Source: Chloroflexota bacterium
Lineage (GTDB): Bacteria > Chloroflexota > Anaerolineae > Anaerolineales > Villigracilaceae
DNA: 64,000 bases
Assembly (NCBI GenBank): GCA_016866215.1
Contig: VGNE01000004.1
Location: 44,973 to 108,972 of the forward strand
Reading direction: 5' to 3'
Made by a program: the position numbers and the translations under genes. The notes under the pieces were generated by a model that was not told where the DNA came from, did no database searches, and saw only the letters and a list, made by a program, of their open reading frames with translations. Positions 34,162-45,100 of the stretch are shown in pieces. Positions within the stretch are counted from its first letter, which is position 1. Every line of letters starts with the position of its first letter.

Positions 34162-34761
34162 ATGAATTTAACTGAAGAACAGTTCACGCAAAAACTCCTT
34201 ACAGCCCAACAGAACGCAGCCGACTCGATTGGTTATGCAGAAATCCCTGTAAAACCAGGTACGGTTCTAAAATGCGCGGCTGTGCTAATACCCCTTACCT
34301 TTTACAAAGAGGAATGGCACATGCTCTTCACCCGCCGTACTGACCACGTCGAATCACACAAAGGACAGGTCTCTTTCCCCGGCGGTGCATGTGACGAAGG
34401 CGAGACAACGCCCGAACAAACCGCCTTGCGCGAAGCCGAGGAGGAGATCGGCATAAAGCCCGCCGAAGTAAAAATCCTCGGGCGACTCAGCCACATGATA
34501 ACCATCAGTAATTTTCGGGTGAGTCCGATCGTGGGTGTTGTCCCGTGGCCCTACACTTTTAAAGTCGCAGGTATCGAGGTGGCGCGTGTGTTTACCATTC
34601 CCTTATTGTGGCTTGCAAATAAAAGTAATTATTGGGAATTTTCACTGCGCGAATCTGACCGCTCGTTGATCGCCTATCACCCTTACGACGGTGAATTGCT
34701 CTGGGGCGCAACCGCGAGAATGACTGTGAATTTTTTGAAAACCGTTGATATATTAAAATAG
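34162..34761 (+). CDS. CoA pyrophosphatase-type Nudix hydrolase
   Basis: A 199-residue Nudix protein. The Nudix box is GGACDEGETTPEQTALREAE followed by EEIGI (about residues 74-98); upstream SHKGQVSFPGG is the NudL/CoAse signature. Such enzymes hydrolyse CoA and related pyrophosphates. No clear ribosome site is visible before the ATG. Its stop codon is followed at once by a structured repeat whose last hairpin acts as terminator. Confidence 0.87.
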   Translation: MNLTEEQFTQKLLTAQQNAADSIGYAEIPVKPGTVLKCAAVLIPLTFYKEEWHMLFTRRTDHVESHKGQVSFPGGACDEGETTPEQTALREAEEEIGIKPAEVKILGRLSHMITISNFRVSPIVGVVPWPYTFKVAGIEVARVFTIPLLWLANKSNYWEFSLRESDRSLIAYHPYDGELLWGATARMTVNFLKTVDILK

Positions 34762-34878
34762 ACCTCTTGCAAAAGTGCGCTAGAGAGCGCACTTCTACGC
34801 CCAAAAAATATTATTTTGCGTAGCGGATGTTCTCTAACATCCGTTTTTGGAAATGGAAAATTGACTTATGCAAGAGGT
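34762..34878. repeat. 117-bp cloverleaf-like inverted-repeat element
   Basis: The outer arms ACCTCTTGCA (34762-34771) and TGCAAGAGGT (34869-34878) enclose three hairpins: AAGTGCGCT/AGCGCACTT (34773-34794, loop AGAG), TACGC/GCGTA (34796-34822) and CGGATGTT/AACATCCG (34824-34843, loop CTCT, followed by TTTTT). It begins one base after the Nudix stop codon. It could be a non-autonomous mobile element or a structured RNA; I know no named match. Confidence 0.75.
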
Positions 34879-34886
34879 TTAATAAG

Positions 34887-34916
34887 AACCCGCCATCGAA
34901 ATGATGACGGGTTTTT
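34887..34916. terminator. Bidirectional terminator
   Basis: AACCCG-C-CATC (34887-34897) and GATG-A-CGGGTT (34903-34913) form an 11-position stem with one mismatch and a T run. It lies at the 3' end of the L25 gene. Confidence 0.8.
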
Positions 34917-34930
34917 GGTCTTCGCAAATC

Positions 34931-35608
34931 TTACTTCTTGGGTGCGGCTTCTTCTTCTTTTTTGCCGCGCTCCACGCTAATATCAGGTGTGACGGCTTCA
35001 GCCTCAGGAACCACAGCGGCGGCGGCAACCTCCGCGGCTTCTTCCTTGACAATGACAAGAGTGGCAATGATCGCTATTTCATCACCATCATCCAACACCA
35101 GGATTCGTTCTGCGTTGGGAACAACGATCTCGCGCACATGAATGCTATTGCCGATCTCCTTTAGAGAGGAAATATCAACGGTAATGCGTTCCGGCAGATC
35201 GGCGGGCAAACACTCCACTTCAAGCGCATCCAAACGATGTACCAGCACGGCGCTGTAATCCTTCACAGCGGGAGAAACACCTACATAAGTAAGGCGTACT
35301 TTCGTGCGGATCTTTTCGGTCAGATCCAATGCAAGAAAATCAATATGCGTAAAAACGCCTTTGATGTAATTGCGTTGTTTCTCACGTACAATTGCAGTGA
35401 ATTCTGTGCCATCCACGTCGAGCGTTACCAGGCTGGAGGATGTGAGCTTTGCCAATGCGAGACTGGCAGTATGTGCTTCCAATGAAATAGCAATCGGCTG
35501 CACATGACGACCATAGATCACAGCAGGCAATTGACCCGCTCGACGCATGGCTTTCACATGCTTGCCGGTTATGTCCCGTTTATTAGCCTTAAGTACAACT
35601 TTTTCCAT
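34931..35608 (-). CDS. rplY: 50S ribosomal protein L25/general stress protein Ctc
   Basis: A 225-residue two-domain L25 (TL5/CTC type) that binds 5S rRNA. The N-terminal domain starts EKVVLKANKRDITGKHVKAM and LPAVIYGRH; the C-terminal domain includes CLPADLPERITVDISSLKEI; the tail is Ala/Glu-rich and ends in a Lys/Glu stretch. I chose the ATG at 35608 because AAGGAG lies four bases before it; the open frame runs 30 codons further up without support. Confidence 0.93.
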   Translation of the reverse strand: MEKVVLKANKRDITGKHVKAMRRAGQLPAVIYGRHVQPIAISLEAHTASLALAKLTSSSLVTLDVDGTEFTAIVREKQRNYIKGVFTHIDFLALDLTEKIRTKVRLTYVGVSPAVKDYSAVLVHRLDALEVECLPADLPERITVDISSLKEIGNSIHVREIVVPNAERILVLDDGDEIAIIATLVIVKEEAAEVAAAAVVPEAEAVTPDISVERGKKEEEAAPKK

Positions 35609-35942
35609 CGTTACTCCTTGGGCGCCTCTCACCGCGATCACGCGGTTACCTTCACCCTGTAAAATGATTTTCTGCAAAGCGGCCGCGCCGCTCAACATTT
35701 AAATTGTTTTAGGTCGTCTCATGCTCTGTGCAGAAAATACGCCCCCTCACGGAGGCGCAAAGTGGACAACGGCTTGGATTTTATACGGATGAGGGAGTTT
35801 CGTCAAGTAAAATGTTTCCCGATGGGTTCGCTAACCAACCCATTAGGAATTGCAGGAAATTTACCATTTTAGGATGCGTCTAACAATACGGTTGTTGAAG
35901 AAACTTAGATAATGCCCAAATCTCCACTTTAAGGCTAACCTC

Positions 35943-36284
35943 TCATTTTCGCGCAGCGCGGCGGGTGTTATCTTCCATATCCAGGAGGATCAACAAGACA
36001 TACTGAATAAATTTCAAGCTTGCGAAATAAAGTAAACCTGGAATAGGTTGAAGCAGGTATGGGGTGAAGAAACCCAAAACATCTAAACCGGACATACCCT
36101 TTTGGTAAAACAACCCACTTGCAAACTGGATCATGAATTGGGTAAAGGAAACCAATGATGTAAACAAATATATCCCAAGTACGATCCATGCAAACACACC
36201 GGTAATGCGGGATATTTTCAAAATCCTGTCACGGTCAAAGTAGAGGCCGGCAAAGTTTGTTTTTGATTCTTTTGATTCGCTCAT
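35943..36284 (-). CDS. Small membrane protein (DUF4282-like)
   Basis: A 113-residue protein with a polar N-terminus (SESKESKTNFAGLYFDRDRI) and three hydrophobic segments (about residues 30-54, 65-78 and 84-102). GGTGGAG lies before the ATG at 36284, which was preferred over the codon four positions upstream. The family assignment is tentative and the role unknown. Confidence 0.6.
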   Translation of the reverse strand: MSESKESKTNFAGLYFDRDRILKISRITGVFAWIVLGIYLFTSLVSFTQFMIQFASGLFYQKGMSGLDVLGFFTPYLLQPIPGLLYFASLKFIQYVLLILLDMEDNTRRAARK

Positions 36285-36469
36285 ATTAATCTCCACCTTT
36301 GATTATAAATCATCCTCGCGGTTTGTTTTAATTGCGGAAATTCACACACCAACTATCAGGGTAGGGAATGCGTCTCTTTAGCGTAGCAGACTAAAGTTAC
36401 CCACAGGGGGCTGCGCCAGAAAGAGGCGGCTCCACATCCCCTGAAATCCATAATTAAGGCAATTCATCC

Positions 36470-38140
36470 ATGAATGAAGAAACTAAACCTACTGATTTTA
36501 TCCGCGAGGCGGTTGCGGAAGATTTGAAGAGCGGACGCTTCAATTATGTCCGCACGCGTTTGCCTCCCGAACCGAATGGCTATTTGCACATCGGACATGT
36601 CAAGGCATTCATGATCGATTATCTCATCGCGAAAGAAAATAACGGTGAATTGATCTTGCGGTTCGATGACACAAACCCTGCGAAGGAAGAAACTGAATAT
36701 GTTGAAGCCATCGAAGATGATGCACGCTGGCTGGGTATTGAATGGGTCAAGGTAACCTACGCTTCTGATTATTTTGACGAGTTATACGAGTGGGCAAAAA
36801 AACTTGTGTTGATGGGCAAGGCTTATGTGGATGACCAGACTCCCGAAGAAGTGAGCGCGAACCGCGGCACGTTGACAACACCAGGAAAAAATTCTCCATA
36901 CCGCGACCGTGATGTGGAAGAAAACATGGATTTACTTGAGCGCATGAAGAATGGCGAGTTCCCGGACGGCTCGCGGATCCTGCGCGCAAAAATTGACATG
37001 GCTCATCCCAACACCAACATGCGTGACCCTGCCATGTATCGCATTATTCATGAGCCTCCACATCATCGCACAGGCGATAAGTGGAAGATTTACCCGATGT
37101 ACGATTGGGCGCATGGACAGAACGACTCAATGGAAGGCATCACGCATTCGCTGTGTTCGCTTGAATATGAAAATCATCGTCCGCTGTATGAATGGTTTCC
37201 TAAACAGTTGGGTGTGTTCGAGCCGCGTCAGATTGAATTTGCGCGTTTGAACATGACCTACACCGTGATGAGCAAACGTAAACTGCGCCGCCTCGTGGAA
37301 GAGAAAGTTGTCAATGGCTGGGACGATCCGCGCATGCCTACTTTGCGCGCCATGCGTCGGCGCGGATATACGGCCGAAGCGATCCTTGATTTCATTAATC
37401 GCGTTGGCGTTGCAAAAAATTACAGCGTGAGTGACGTGGCATTGCTCGAGTCGTGTGTGCGCGAAGACCTCAACAAAAAGTCATTGCGCCGCATGGCTGT
37501 GTTGAAGCCGCTCAAAGTGGTGATCGATAATTATCCCGAAAATCAAACTGAGGAGATGGACGCGGTCAACAACCCAGAAGACCCGTCTGCTGGCACACGC
37601 AAGATTCCGTTTTCAAAAGTGCTTTATATCGAGCAGGAGGATTTCCGCGAGACACCTCCGCCGAAATATTATCGCCTCTTCCCTGGCAATGAAGTTCGAT
37701 TGCGTTATGCTTATTTCATCAAATGCACGCACGTTGTAAAAGACGACAAAGGCGAAGTAATCGAAGTCCATTGCACATACGACCCCGCCACACGCGGCGG
37801 CGATGCTCCTGATGGACGAAAAGTAAAATCAACCATTCATTGGGTATCGGCTCAACATGCCAAAGAAGCGGAGATAAGACTCTATGACCGTCTCTTCACA
37901 AAAGAAGATCCAGAGGAAGGCGATGAAGGATTCCTTTCTTGTATCAACCCGAATTCACTGACCATTTTCATAGGATACGTGGAACCGTCTCTCGCTTCGC
38001 CCAGAGCTGGTGACCGCTACCAGTTTGAACGCCAGGGATACTTCTGCGTTGATGCTGATACAACGTCTGAGAAACCTGTCTTTAATCTGACAGTGAATCT
38101 CAAAGATGCGTGGGCAAAGATCGAAAAGAAGGCGAAGTAG
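36470..38140 (+). CDS. glnS: Glutaminyl-tRNA synthetase
   Basis: A 556-residue class I synthetase that charges tRNA-Gln. [16 protein letters not shown] holds the HIGH motif (residues 40-43) and [13 protein letters not shown] the KMSKS equivalent near 268. The anticodon-binding beta-barrels are present ([32 protein letters not shown]). The length is normal. Presence of GlnRS suggests that Gln-tRNA is made directly, at least in part, in this organism. No ribosome site of note precedes the ATG. Confidence 0.97.
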   Translation: MNEETKPTDFIREAVAEDLKSGRFNYVRTRLPPEPNGYLHIGHVKAFMIDYLIAKENNGELILRFDDTNPAKEETEYVEAIEDDARWLGIEWVKVTYASDYFDELYEWAKKLVLMGKAYVDDQTPEEVSANRGTLTTPGKNSPYRDRDVEENMDLLERMKNGEFPDGSRILRAKIDMAHPNTNMRDPAMYRIIHEPPHHRTGDKWKIYPMYDWAHGQNDSMEGITHSLCSLEYENHRPLYEWFPKQLGVFEPRQIEFARLNMTYTVMSKRKLRRLVEEKVVNGWDDPRMPTLRAMRRRGYTAEAILDFINRVGVAKNYSVSDVALLESCVREDLNKKSLRRMAVLKPLKVVIDNYPENQTEEMDAVNNPEDPSAGTRKIPFSKVLYIEQEDFRETPPPKYYRLFPGNEVRLRYAYFIKCTHVVKDDKGEVIEVHCTYDPATRGGDAPDGRKVKSTIHWVSAQHAKEAEIRLYDRLFTKEDPEEGDEGFLSCINPNSLTIFIGYVEPSLASPRAGDRYQFERQGYFCVDADTTSEKPVFNLTVNLKDAWAKIEKKAK

Positions 38141-38293
38141 CAAATTGTCGACAGGCGTAAACTGTAACAATCTTGGTGATTGGTGATTTGGAATTGGCAA
38201 AGAGGCTTTCCGAGTGGAGAGTCTCTTTTTTTATTGATGGTCTCGATACGTCCTTCGCAGAAAAAAACGCTCAGGACTACTCGACCACCAGGT

Positions 38294-39871
38294 TTATCCC
38301 AACTCGGCGATTACATCTGGAACTGCGTCCAATACATCACTTGCCAGGACAGAGGCGGTTGTGCCAAGGATTTCTGCGGCGAGCAGCCCTGCCTGGGCGT
38401 GGATAAATGCGCCTGCAACAGCGGCATCATAGGCATCCAGTCCTTGAGCGCGGAGACCGACGATCAGACCCGCCAGCACGTCGCCTGTGCCAGCGCGAGC
38501 CAAGGCGGGAGTGGCAACGGGGATGATGGTCATACGCCCGTCCGGGGAGGCGATGACGGTGAAGGCGCCTTTCAAGACGACGACGTGGCCCCATTCTTTT
38601 GCATACCTGCCTGCCATCATTTCGCGGTTGGATTGAATCTCTTCTTTTGACAAACCAGTCAAGAGGGACATTTCACCGGGATGCGGGGTTAATACGGCGG
38701 GTGCGAAGAGTTTTTTATACCAGCTTTCCTTCACACCGGCCCCCTCTCTGGGGGGGAGGGGGATCAGATGACGCAAGGCATCAGCATCTATGACCATGGG
38801 GATTTTTATGGAGGGAATAATATTTTCGATAAATGTTCTGGTTGTGTGTTTGTCGCCGAGACCGGGGCCTACTAAAAATGCGGTGGCGCGTTCCAAATTT
38901 TCCAATACATCGTCCGAGGCGTTATCAGAGATAAATCCATTTTCGTGGGGGAGCAGGAGCCAGGTGGCTTCGGGCAGGTGACCCGCGAGCGCGGCGTGTA
39001 AGGGTTCAGGCACAGCCATTGTCACCAGCCCAGCGCCGATGCGGTAGGCGGCTGTGCCAGCCAGGAGGGCGGCGCCTGTATAAGAGATGGAACCAGCTAC
39101 AACGAAGGCCGTACCAAATGTCCCTTTGTGCGAAGCGGGTGTCCGCTCAGGCAGGAGCGCAGAGACCATGTCCCAATCCGCAACTTCGGTTTTGACCGCA
39201 TTCCACGAATCCAAATTTTCCGGCAAGCCGATATCAACCACCTGCAAGTCACCGACAAATTCAAAGGCGGGTAGTTTCAACAAGCCCTGCTTGACCGCCG
39301 CCATCGTAACGGTGAGATCGGCCGGGATGGTTTCATCGGCGGTTGCGCCCGTATCGCAATCCACGCCAGAGGGACAATCCACTGCGACAACGAAAGCGGG
39401 CAGGTCCATTTCGGACAGGCTGAAATTTATCTTCGCGAGAACCTGCGCCGCCTCTTTCTTTAACGGGAGCTTGATGCCCGTCCCAAGCAGTCCATCCAGG
39501 AGGACATCTGACTGATCCAGAAAGGCGTTGAGGGTTTCATCATTGGTATCGCGCGCGGATTCAAACAACTCGCCGCCCGCAGACAAATAACGCGTGATGA
39601 GTTCATCATCCTTTGATCTGCGGTTGAGGAGATAGGCATGCGTACGCCAGCCTGCATTTGCAAGCCAGGCGAGCGCAACGAGGGTATCGCCGCCATTATT
39701 GCCTGACCCCACCAAACCAGTGACTTCATCCCAGCCATGCTCCTGCCCCAGCGCATGGACAAGTTCCGCCAGCCCGCGCCCGGCATTTTCCATCATCTCA
39801 GCATAAGAGAGTCCGTTCGCATCGGCTTCTTTTTCGATGGCGATCATTTGGGTGACATTGACAAGTTTCAT
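38294..39871 (-). CDS. nnr: Bifunctional NAD(P)H-hydrate epimerase/dehydratase
   Basis: A 525-residue fusion that repairs hydrated NAD(P)H. The N-terminal YjeF_N domain (residues 1-215) shows ENAGRGLAELV and VGSGNNGGDTLVALAWLA; the C-terminal carbohydrate-kinase domain shows VLTPHPGEM and ARAGTGDVLAGLIVGL. Between DADALRHL and the conserved LTPHPGEM there are about a dozen extra residues (PLPPREGAGVKES) encoded by a copy of the CCCCTCTC hairpin repeat. The ATG at 39871 is preferred because the protein then begins MKLVNVTQMIAIEKEAD, as in homologues. Confidence 0.93.
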   Translation of the reverse strand: MKLVNVTQMIAIEKEADANGLSYAEMMENAGRGLAELVHALGQEHGWDEVTGLVGSGNNGGDTLVALAWLANAGWRTHAYLLNRRSKDDELITRYLSAGGELFESARDTNDETLNAFLDQSDVLLDGLLGTGIKLPLKKEAAQVLAKINFSLSEMDLPAFVVAVDCPSGVDCDTGATADETIPADLTVTMAAVKQGLLKLPAFEFVGDLQVVDIGLPENLDSWNAVKTEVADWDMVSALLPERTPASHKGTFGTAFVVAGSISYTGAALLAGTAAYRIGAGLVTMAVPEPLHAALAGHLPEATWLLLPHENGFISDNASDDVLENLERATAFLVGPGLGDKHTTRTFIENIIPSIKIPMVIDADALRHLIPLPPREGAGVKESWYKKLFAPAVLTPHPGEMSLLTGLSKEEIQSNREMMAGRYAKEWGHVVVLKGAFTVIASPDGRMTIIPVATPALARAGTGDVLAGLIVGLRAQGLDAYDAAVAGAFIHAQAGLLAAEILGTTASVLASDVLDAVPDVIAELG

Positions 39872-39989
39872 AGGGTTAATTAACCACAAATGAGCAAAGA
39901 TGAACAGGGTGATATTGTCTGTGCAAATCTGTGAATATTGTCAAGCAACGGGTCAGAGACGAAGCAAGTGCAACGTCGAAACGTCAAGG

Positions 39990-39995
39990 TATAAT
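39990..39995 (+). promoter_or_regulatory. -10 box of the GT-C protein gene
   Basis: TATAAT ends ten bases before the ATG at 40006, which leaves a leader of only a few bases. Confidence 0.6.
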
Positions 39996-40005
39996 CACGG
40001 GCAGT

Positions 40006-42072
40006 ATGAAAAAAGTCCTGTCATTTTTTCAACGATTAACCATTTCTGAAAAAAGTGCGCCGCTGGCGTTTTTGGTGATTTGCATTTTTAGTTTTGGACT
40101 GCTCATCCCCAGGCTGGGTTTCTATATGGATGACTGGCCTTATGTTTTTTATGCAAAACTAAAAGGGGTCGACAGCCTGCGCGAAATGCTGGTTTTCGAT
40201 AGCAGACCCAACACCGCATGGCTTTACATACTTGGGTTCAACCTGCTTGGATTCAAGCCAATGGCCTGGCATATTACCGCACTGATCATGCGCTGGGGAA
40301 CGGTTGTATTGTTTTGGATGGTCTTCCGTGCAATCTGGCCTGAGCGTAAAAATGAGGCCGTCTATATATCGTTGTTATTTGCAGTCTTTCCTTTCTTCAT
40401 GCTCCAGCCTTTTGCAGTGGGGTCAACGCATCATTGGTTTGGATTTCTTGCGTTCACCCTTTCCCTCTTATTGATGGTCTACGCGGTCCGCTCAAGGCCT
40501 GCCAAAATGATGATCTTCACAACACTGGCAATGTCGCTCGAAGCCGCGCATCTATTCACCAGCGAATATTTTTCAGGGCTTGAACTGCTCCGTGTATTCA
40601 TCTTATGGATACTGGTTTCGCGTTCGGAAGCACTTTTTTCAAAAAGAGCGATGAAAGTTTTTTTCAACTGGCTTCCATACCTGATCATATTGGGAATGTT
40701 TTTTTACTGGCGCGTTGTCGTTTATGAAAACCCACCGGATGTTACCCGGAATGAGCCCGTGATATTGATGCAATTATTCAGTGAGCCGATCAAGGCGATT
40801 GGATTTTTGATCAGTGTATCCATAAAGGATGCCATCTCGGTGTTGACGATTGGCTGGCAAAAAGCAGCGGATGTAAGTAATTTGGATTTCAATTCCCCAT
40901 TCGTTCAATTCAAACTCGGCATTTGTCTGATCAGCTTTGGGTTTGCTAATTTCTACCTGCGGCGATTACTCCCCAACCGCGCAGAAATAAACGACGATTG
41001 GACGGCAGGAAGCTTAACCCTGGCATTGGCAGGATTGCTAACAGGCGGATTGCCGATCTGGTTGATCGGCAGATCCATTGTTGATAGCAAGAATCTGTTA
41101 TCTGCCTCACGCTTTGGGATTCCAGCCATGTTTGGCGCGGCTGTGCTGAGCTTCTTAGCGCTGGATTATTTTGTAAATGAAAAAAACAAAAAAATCCTCA
41201 TTTTTTCCTTCGCGCTGACATTGGCAGTCAACTTTCATTTGGACAACACAAGGGAATTCAGCTATTCATGGGAAAAGCAAGTCCGACTGGCGCAACAACT
41301 TCTGTGGCGCGCGCCCGAGATAGATGCGGGCACAGCCATTCTAACTGATGAGGAGGTGTTGGGAATCATGGGAGAGTATGCCGTCTCGTTTTCCATCAAC
41401 ACTGCCTATCAGGTAAAAAATATTGTAAATACCCCTCCCTATTGGTATTTCCCGTTCTATTACACCAATCCAAACGTGAATGAGCTTTTACAAGGCGCTC
41501 CGCTGGAATCCAGTAAATTAAGCATGGGCTTTTCCGGCAACAGCAAACAAATGCTCCTGCTTTCATTCAACCCTGAATTGAATCGCTGTTTATGGATACT
41601 TCAACCACAGGATACAAACCTGCGTCTGGTCAGCGATGACATGCGCCAACTAAGCGCAGGCTCGGATCTCACCCTGATCAAGCAGGCAGACGGCGAAGAC
41701 CCAACATTGCCTGATGATATTTATGGAAAACAAAATACTAAATCATGGTGCTATTACTTCCAAAAAGCAGGCCTGGCGCGCCAGTACGAGCAATGGGATC
41801 AAGTGGTCAAACTATGGGATGCAGCCCAGTCTGCTGGCGAGCGGGCGGATAATGGCTTTGAGTACGTCCCCTTTATCGAAGGCTTTGGTCATACAGAAGA
41901 TTGGGAGCAAGTGCTGGCGCTGACTAAATTTGCAAAACGAATCACAGCAGGATTGGAACCCAGCCTGTGCACTGCATTGGATCGGCTTGCGGCCAATGCG
42001 CCCGCATCACGAGAGCGCGATGAAACGATCATTAACTTGAAAGACGATTTGAAGTGTGGAAATTATCAGTGA
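40006..42072 (+). CDS. Polytopic GT-C-like membrane protein
   Basis: A 688-residue protein with about eleven membrane helices in the first 440 residues and a soluble C-terminal domain. The first outer loop holds GFYMDDWPYVFYAKLKG, an acidic pair of the sort used by lipid-sugar-dependent glycosyltransferases (GT39/GT83-like). The substrate is unknown. The longer open frame from 39931 is rejected because TATAAT at 39990 would then be inside the gene. It resembles the glycosyltransferase at 15526 only in general build. Confidence 0.75.
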   Translation: MKKVLSFFQRLTISEKSAPLAFLVICIFSFGLLIPRLGFYMDDWPYVFYAKLKGVDSLREMLVFDSRPNTAWLYILGFNLLGFKPMAWHITALIMRWGTVVLFWMVFRAIWPERKNEAVYISLLFAVFPFFMLQPFAVGSTHHWFGFLAFTLSLLLMVYAVRSRPAKMMIFTTLAMSLEAAHLFTSEYFSGLELLRVFILWILVSRSEALFSKRAMKVFFNWLPYLIILGMFFYWRVVVYENPPDVTRNEPVILMQLFSEPIKAIGFLISVSIKDAISVLTIGWQKAADVSNLDFNSPFVQFKLGICLISFGFANFYLRRLLPNRAEINDDWTAGSLTLALAGLLTGGLPIWLIGRSIVDSKNLLSASRFGIPAMFGAAVLSFLALDYFVNEKNKKILIFSFALTLAVNFHLDNTREFSYSWEKQVRLAQQLLWRAPEIDAGTAILTDEEVLGIMGEYAVSFSINTAYQVKNIVNTPPYWYFPFYYTNPNVNELLQGAPLESSKLSMGFSGNSKQMLLLSFNPELNRCLWILQPQDTNLRLVSDDMRQLSAGSDLTLIKQADGEDPTLPDDIYGKQNTKSWCYYFQKAGLARQYEQWDQVVKLWDAAQSAGERADNGFEYVPFIEGFGHTEDWEQVLALTKFAKRITAGLEPSLCTALDRLAANAPASRERDETIINLKDDLKCGNYQ

Positions 42073-42124
42073 ATGGAGACAGTGGATACGTAGACAAGTA
42101 GACACGGAAACATGGCGAACCTGT

Positions 42125-45100
42125 TTACATATTTACCTGTTTACCCCCCGCAATTTGCGATAATACATCCAACAGCTTTACAGTCCAGACTTCATCTTTT
42201 GCTACCATGACCCAATAAGCGGATCGGCCGCCGCGGATACCATTGCCGAGATCGGGCAAACGCCTCACTTCCGACCCATCGGCTGGCGCGGCGTATTTGA
42301 GCAGGAGCTGCCCCGCTTCCATGTTGACTGCAACCAGCCCTGCTTTTTCGGCGCGCAATTTGACGCGCATCTGATAAAGCAGGTTTTGAGTCATTTCCGG
42401 CATGAGACCAAAGCGATCACGGAACTCCGAACCGAGCGCATCCAACTCGGTCTCATCACGCAAATCTGCAATGCGGCGGTATAAACGCAGGCGCAAATCC
42501 TGGTCGGAAATATATTCTGCTGGAATACCAACTGGGAGGGGTAAATCCACATTGACCGGTAAACTCAAGGGCAAGTTGAAGGTTGAATGTTGAAAGCTCA
42601 AAGTTGTTTCATCCAAAGCCGAACCTTCAACCTTGAACCTTTGACCCTTCGACGCGCTTCGCGTCAGGGCAGCGCTTTCAACCCGGCGCAGCCTTCTCAC
42701 TGCATCCGAGAGCATTCTTGTATAAAGATGAAAGCCGACCGATTGAATGTATCCGTGTTGGCGTGTGCCGAGCATTTCACCAGCGCCGCGAATTTCAAGA
42801 TCACGCATGGCAATCGAATAACCCGCGCCAAGCTGGCTGTTCTCTGCAATCACTTCAAGCCGCTGTTGACCTTCCTGCGTTGGCGACATCTTGTTATGGC
42901 GGAAGAAGTATGCATACGCACGCATCGCGCCGCGCCCTACACGTCCGCGCAGTTGATAAAGCTGAGCGAGACCAAAAGTATCCGCGCGGTCAACGACAAG
43001 CGTGTTCGCATTTGGGATATCCAAACCAGATTCAATGATGGTGGTCGAGAGCAAAATATCAATCTCGCCGGCGTTAAATCGGTGCATCACATTTGCCAAC
43101 TGCCCCTCTGGCATCTGCCCATGGCCGATATCCACCTGCGCTTCGGGGACAAGTTTGTTGAGATGCGCTTTCATGGCCTCAATGGTTTGCACTCGGTTGT
43201 GGACGAAGAAGATCTGTCCGCCTCGTTCGAGTTCACGCAGGATCGCCTGGCGCACTAGCCGCGGAGAATACGGCCCAACATGAGTGATGATCGGCAAACG
43301 CTCTTCAGGCGGCGTATTCAAATTGGAAATATCGCGCACACCAGTTAAAGCCATGTAAAGCGTGCGTGGAATTGGCGTGGCGGTCAGCGTCAGCACATCC
43401 ACTTCGGTGCGGAGTTTTTTGAGATGCTCCTTATGAGTAACACCGAAACGCTGTTCCTCATCTATCACTGCCAATCCCAAATCCTTGAAATGCACATCGG
43501 ATGAAATCAATCGATGGGTTCCGATAATGATGTCTACTTCACCGATGGCAAGTTTATGCAGGATTTCGGTTTGCTCCCGCGGCGTGCGGAATCGTGAAAG
43601 CATTTCCACTTTTATCGGATATGCAGCCAGCCGTTGTGAAAAGGTGTCAAAATGTTGCTGCGCCAGTACCGTCGTCGGCACAAGTACAGCTGCCTGCTTA
43701 CCGCTCATCACTGCTTTGAAGGCGGCGCGTAGTGCGACTTCTGTTTTTCCATAGCCCACATCGCCGCACAACAAACGATCCATGGGGCGCGCGCGTTCCA
43801 TGTCACGCTTGATATCTCCAATCGCACGTTTTTGATCCTCAGTTTCAACATAGGGGAAACTATCTTCCAATTCCTTTTGCCATTGGGTATCCGAAGCAAA
43901 TGCAAAACCTCGCACCACCTGACGACGCGCATACAGGTCGAGCAGGTCTCCTGCCACCTGCCGTACTGCCTCTTTGACACGAGACTTCGTCTCAGCCCAC
44001 GCCTGTCCGCCTAGATGATCGAGTGACGGCTTGCCGCCATCTGCACCGACATAGCGCGTAAGCCTGTCCGCTTGATGGACGGGAACGTAGAGAATGTCAC
44101 TGCGATCATATTCAACAGCGAGGTACTCTCTTTCGTGGCCGTCCAACTGTCGCTGGAACAGTCCTGCGAAGCGTCCAATGCCGTGATCAATATGGACAAC
44201 ATAATCCCCGGCTTGCAAATCTGAATAGAGCGATTCGGGTGTATCGGCAACCTGTCTCTGGCGCGTGCGCGGCTGGGGTCTCGCCCACCCAAAGATTTCG
44301 GAATCTGTAATTAAGTGAATAGGGAGTCGGAGATTAGGAATTAGTGGATCAGGGATTAGTGTAAAACCTTCGGACAATGAGGCTTCGATAAATTCGAGGT
44401 TGGGGAAATCGGAGTTTGGGTAATGCTCATTCCAAAGTTCATGTAAGCGCGGAGATTGGCGCGAGACGATGAATACTTGCTCGCCTTTTTCCACGATGGG
44501 TGCGAGATAATCAATAAATGGTTTAAGCCTGCCGCCGAATCTTTCATCGTGACCAAACTGTTCAGCCAGATTATTCCCAGACCCTTCGACATGGCTCAGG
44601 GCAGGTGACTGTTCAGCGCTCACTATCTCCGTTCGTGTAGCGTGACCCAGCTCAAGAAATAGAAACTCACTCATGTTATCGTTCAACTCAGACCAGGGAA
44701 GATATGGCGTTGGGAAATCAGCTGACAGCGTGCCTTCAGTTATGCTCTCCTGCCTAAACTTGATAGCTTGCTCTTCCAATTCATTTGCCATTATCTCAAC
44801 CAGGCTCTGATCATCCACAACTATGATGGATTTCTGTGGGAGGTAATCCAATAAGGAAGCAGGTTGTTTATGCAAGAGCGGGATATGGAATTCCGAGAGC
44901 TGTATACCTTCGTCACCGGTTTCCGCCAAGAATTCGCGCGCAGGTGTGACGAGAATGTCTTCCCGTTTTTCAATCGTGCGTTGTGTGGCAGGGTCAAAAA
45001 GACGGATGGTTTCGATTTCATCGCCAAAAAAATCAAGACGGACAGGATGGACTTCAGTGGCAGGCCAAACATCGAGCAGGCCGCCGCGATGCGAGAATTG

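Noticed and set aside
34931..35698. Longer L25 start at 35698
   Set aside because: AAGGAG and the conserved N-terminus place the start at 35608.
36300..36469. Possible T-box or other riboswitch before glnS
   Set aside because: There are inverted repeats with CTTTAG/CTAAAG and GCGGCTCC, but no T-box core sequence or terminator; it looks like another dispersed repeat.
39931..40005. N-terminal extension of the GT-C protein
   Set aside because: A TATAAT box lies inside it, ten bases before a better start at 40006 that begins at a normal first membrane segment.
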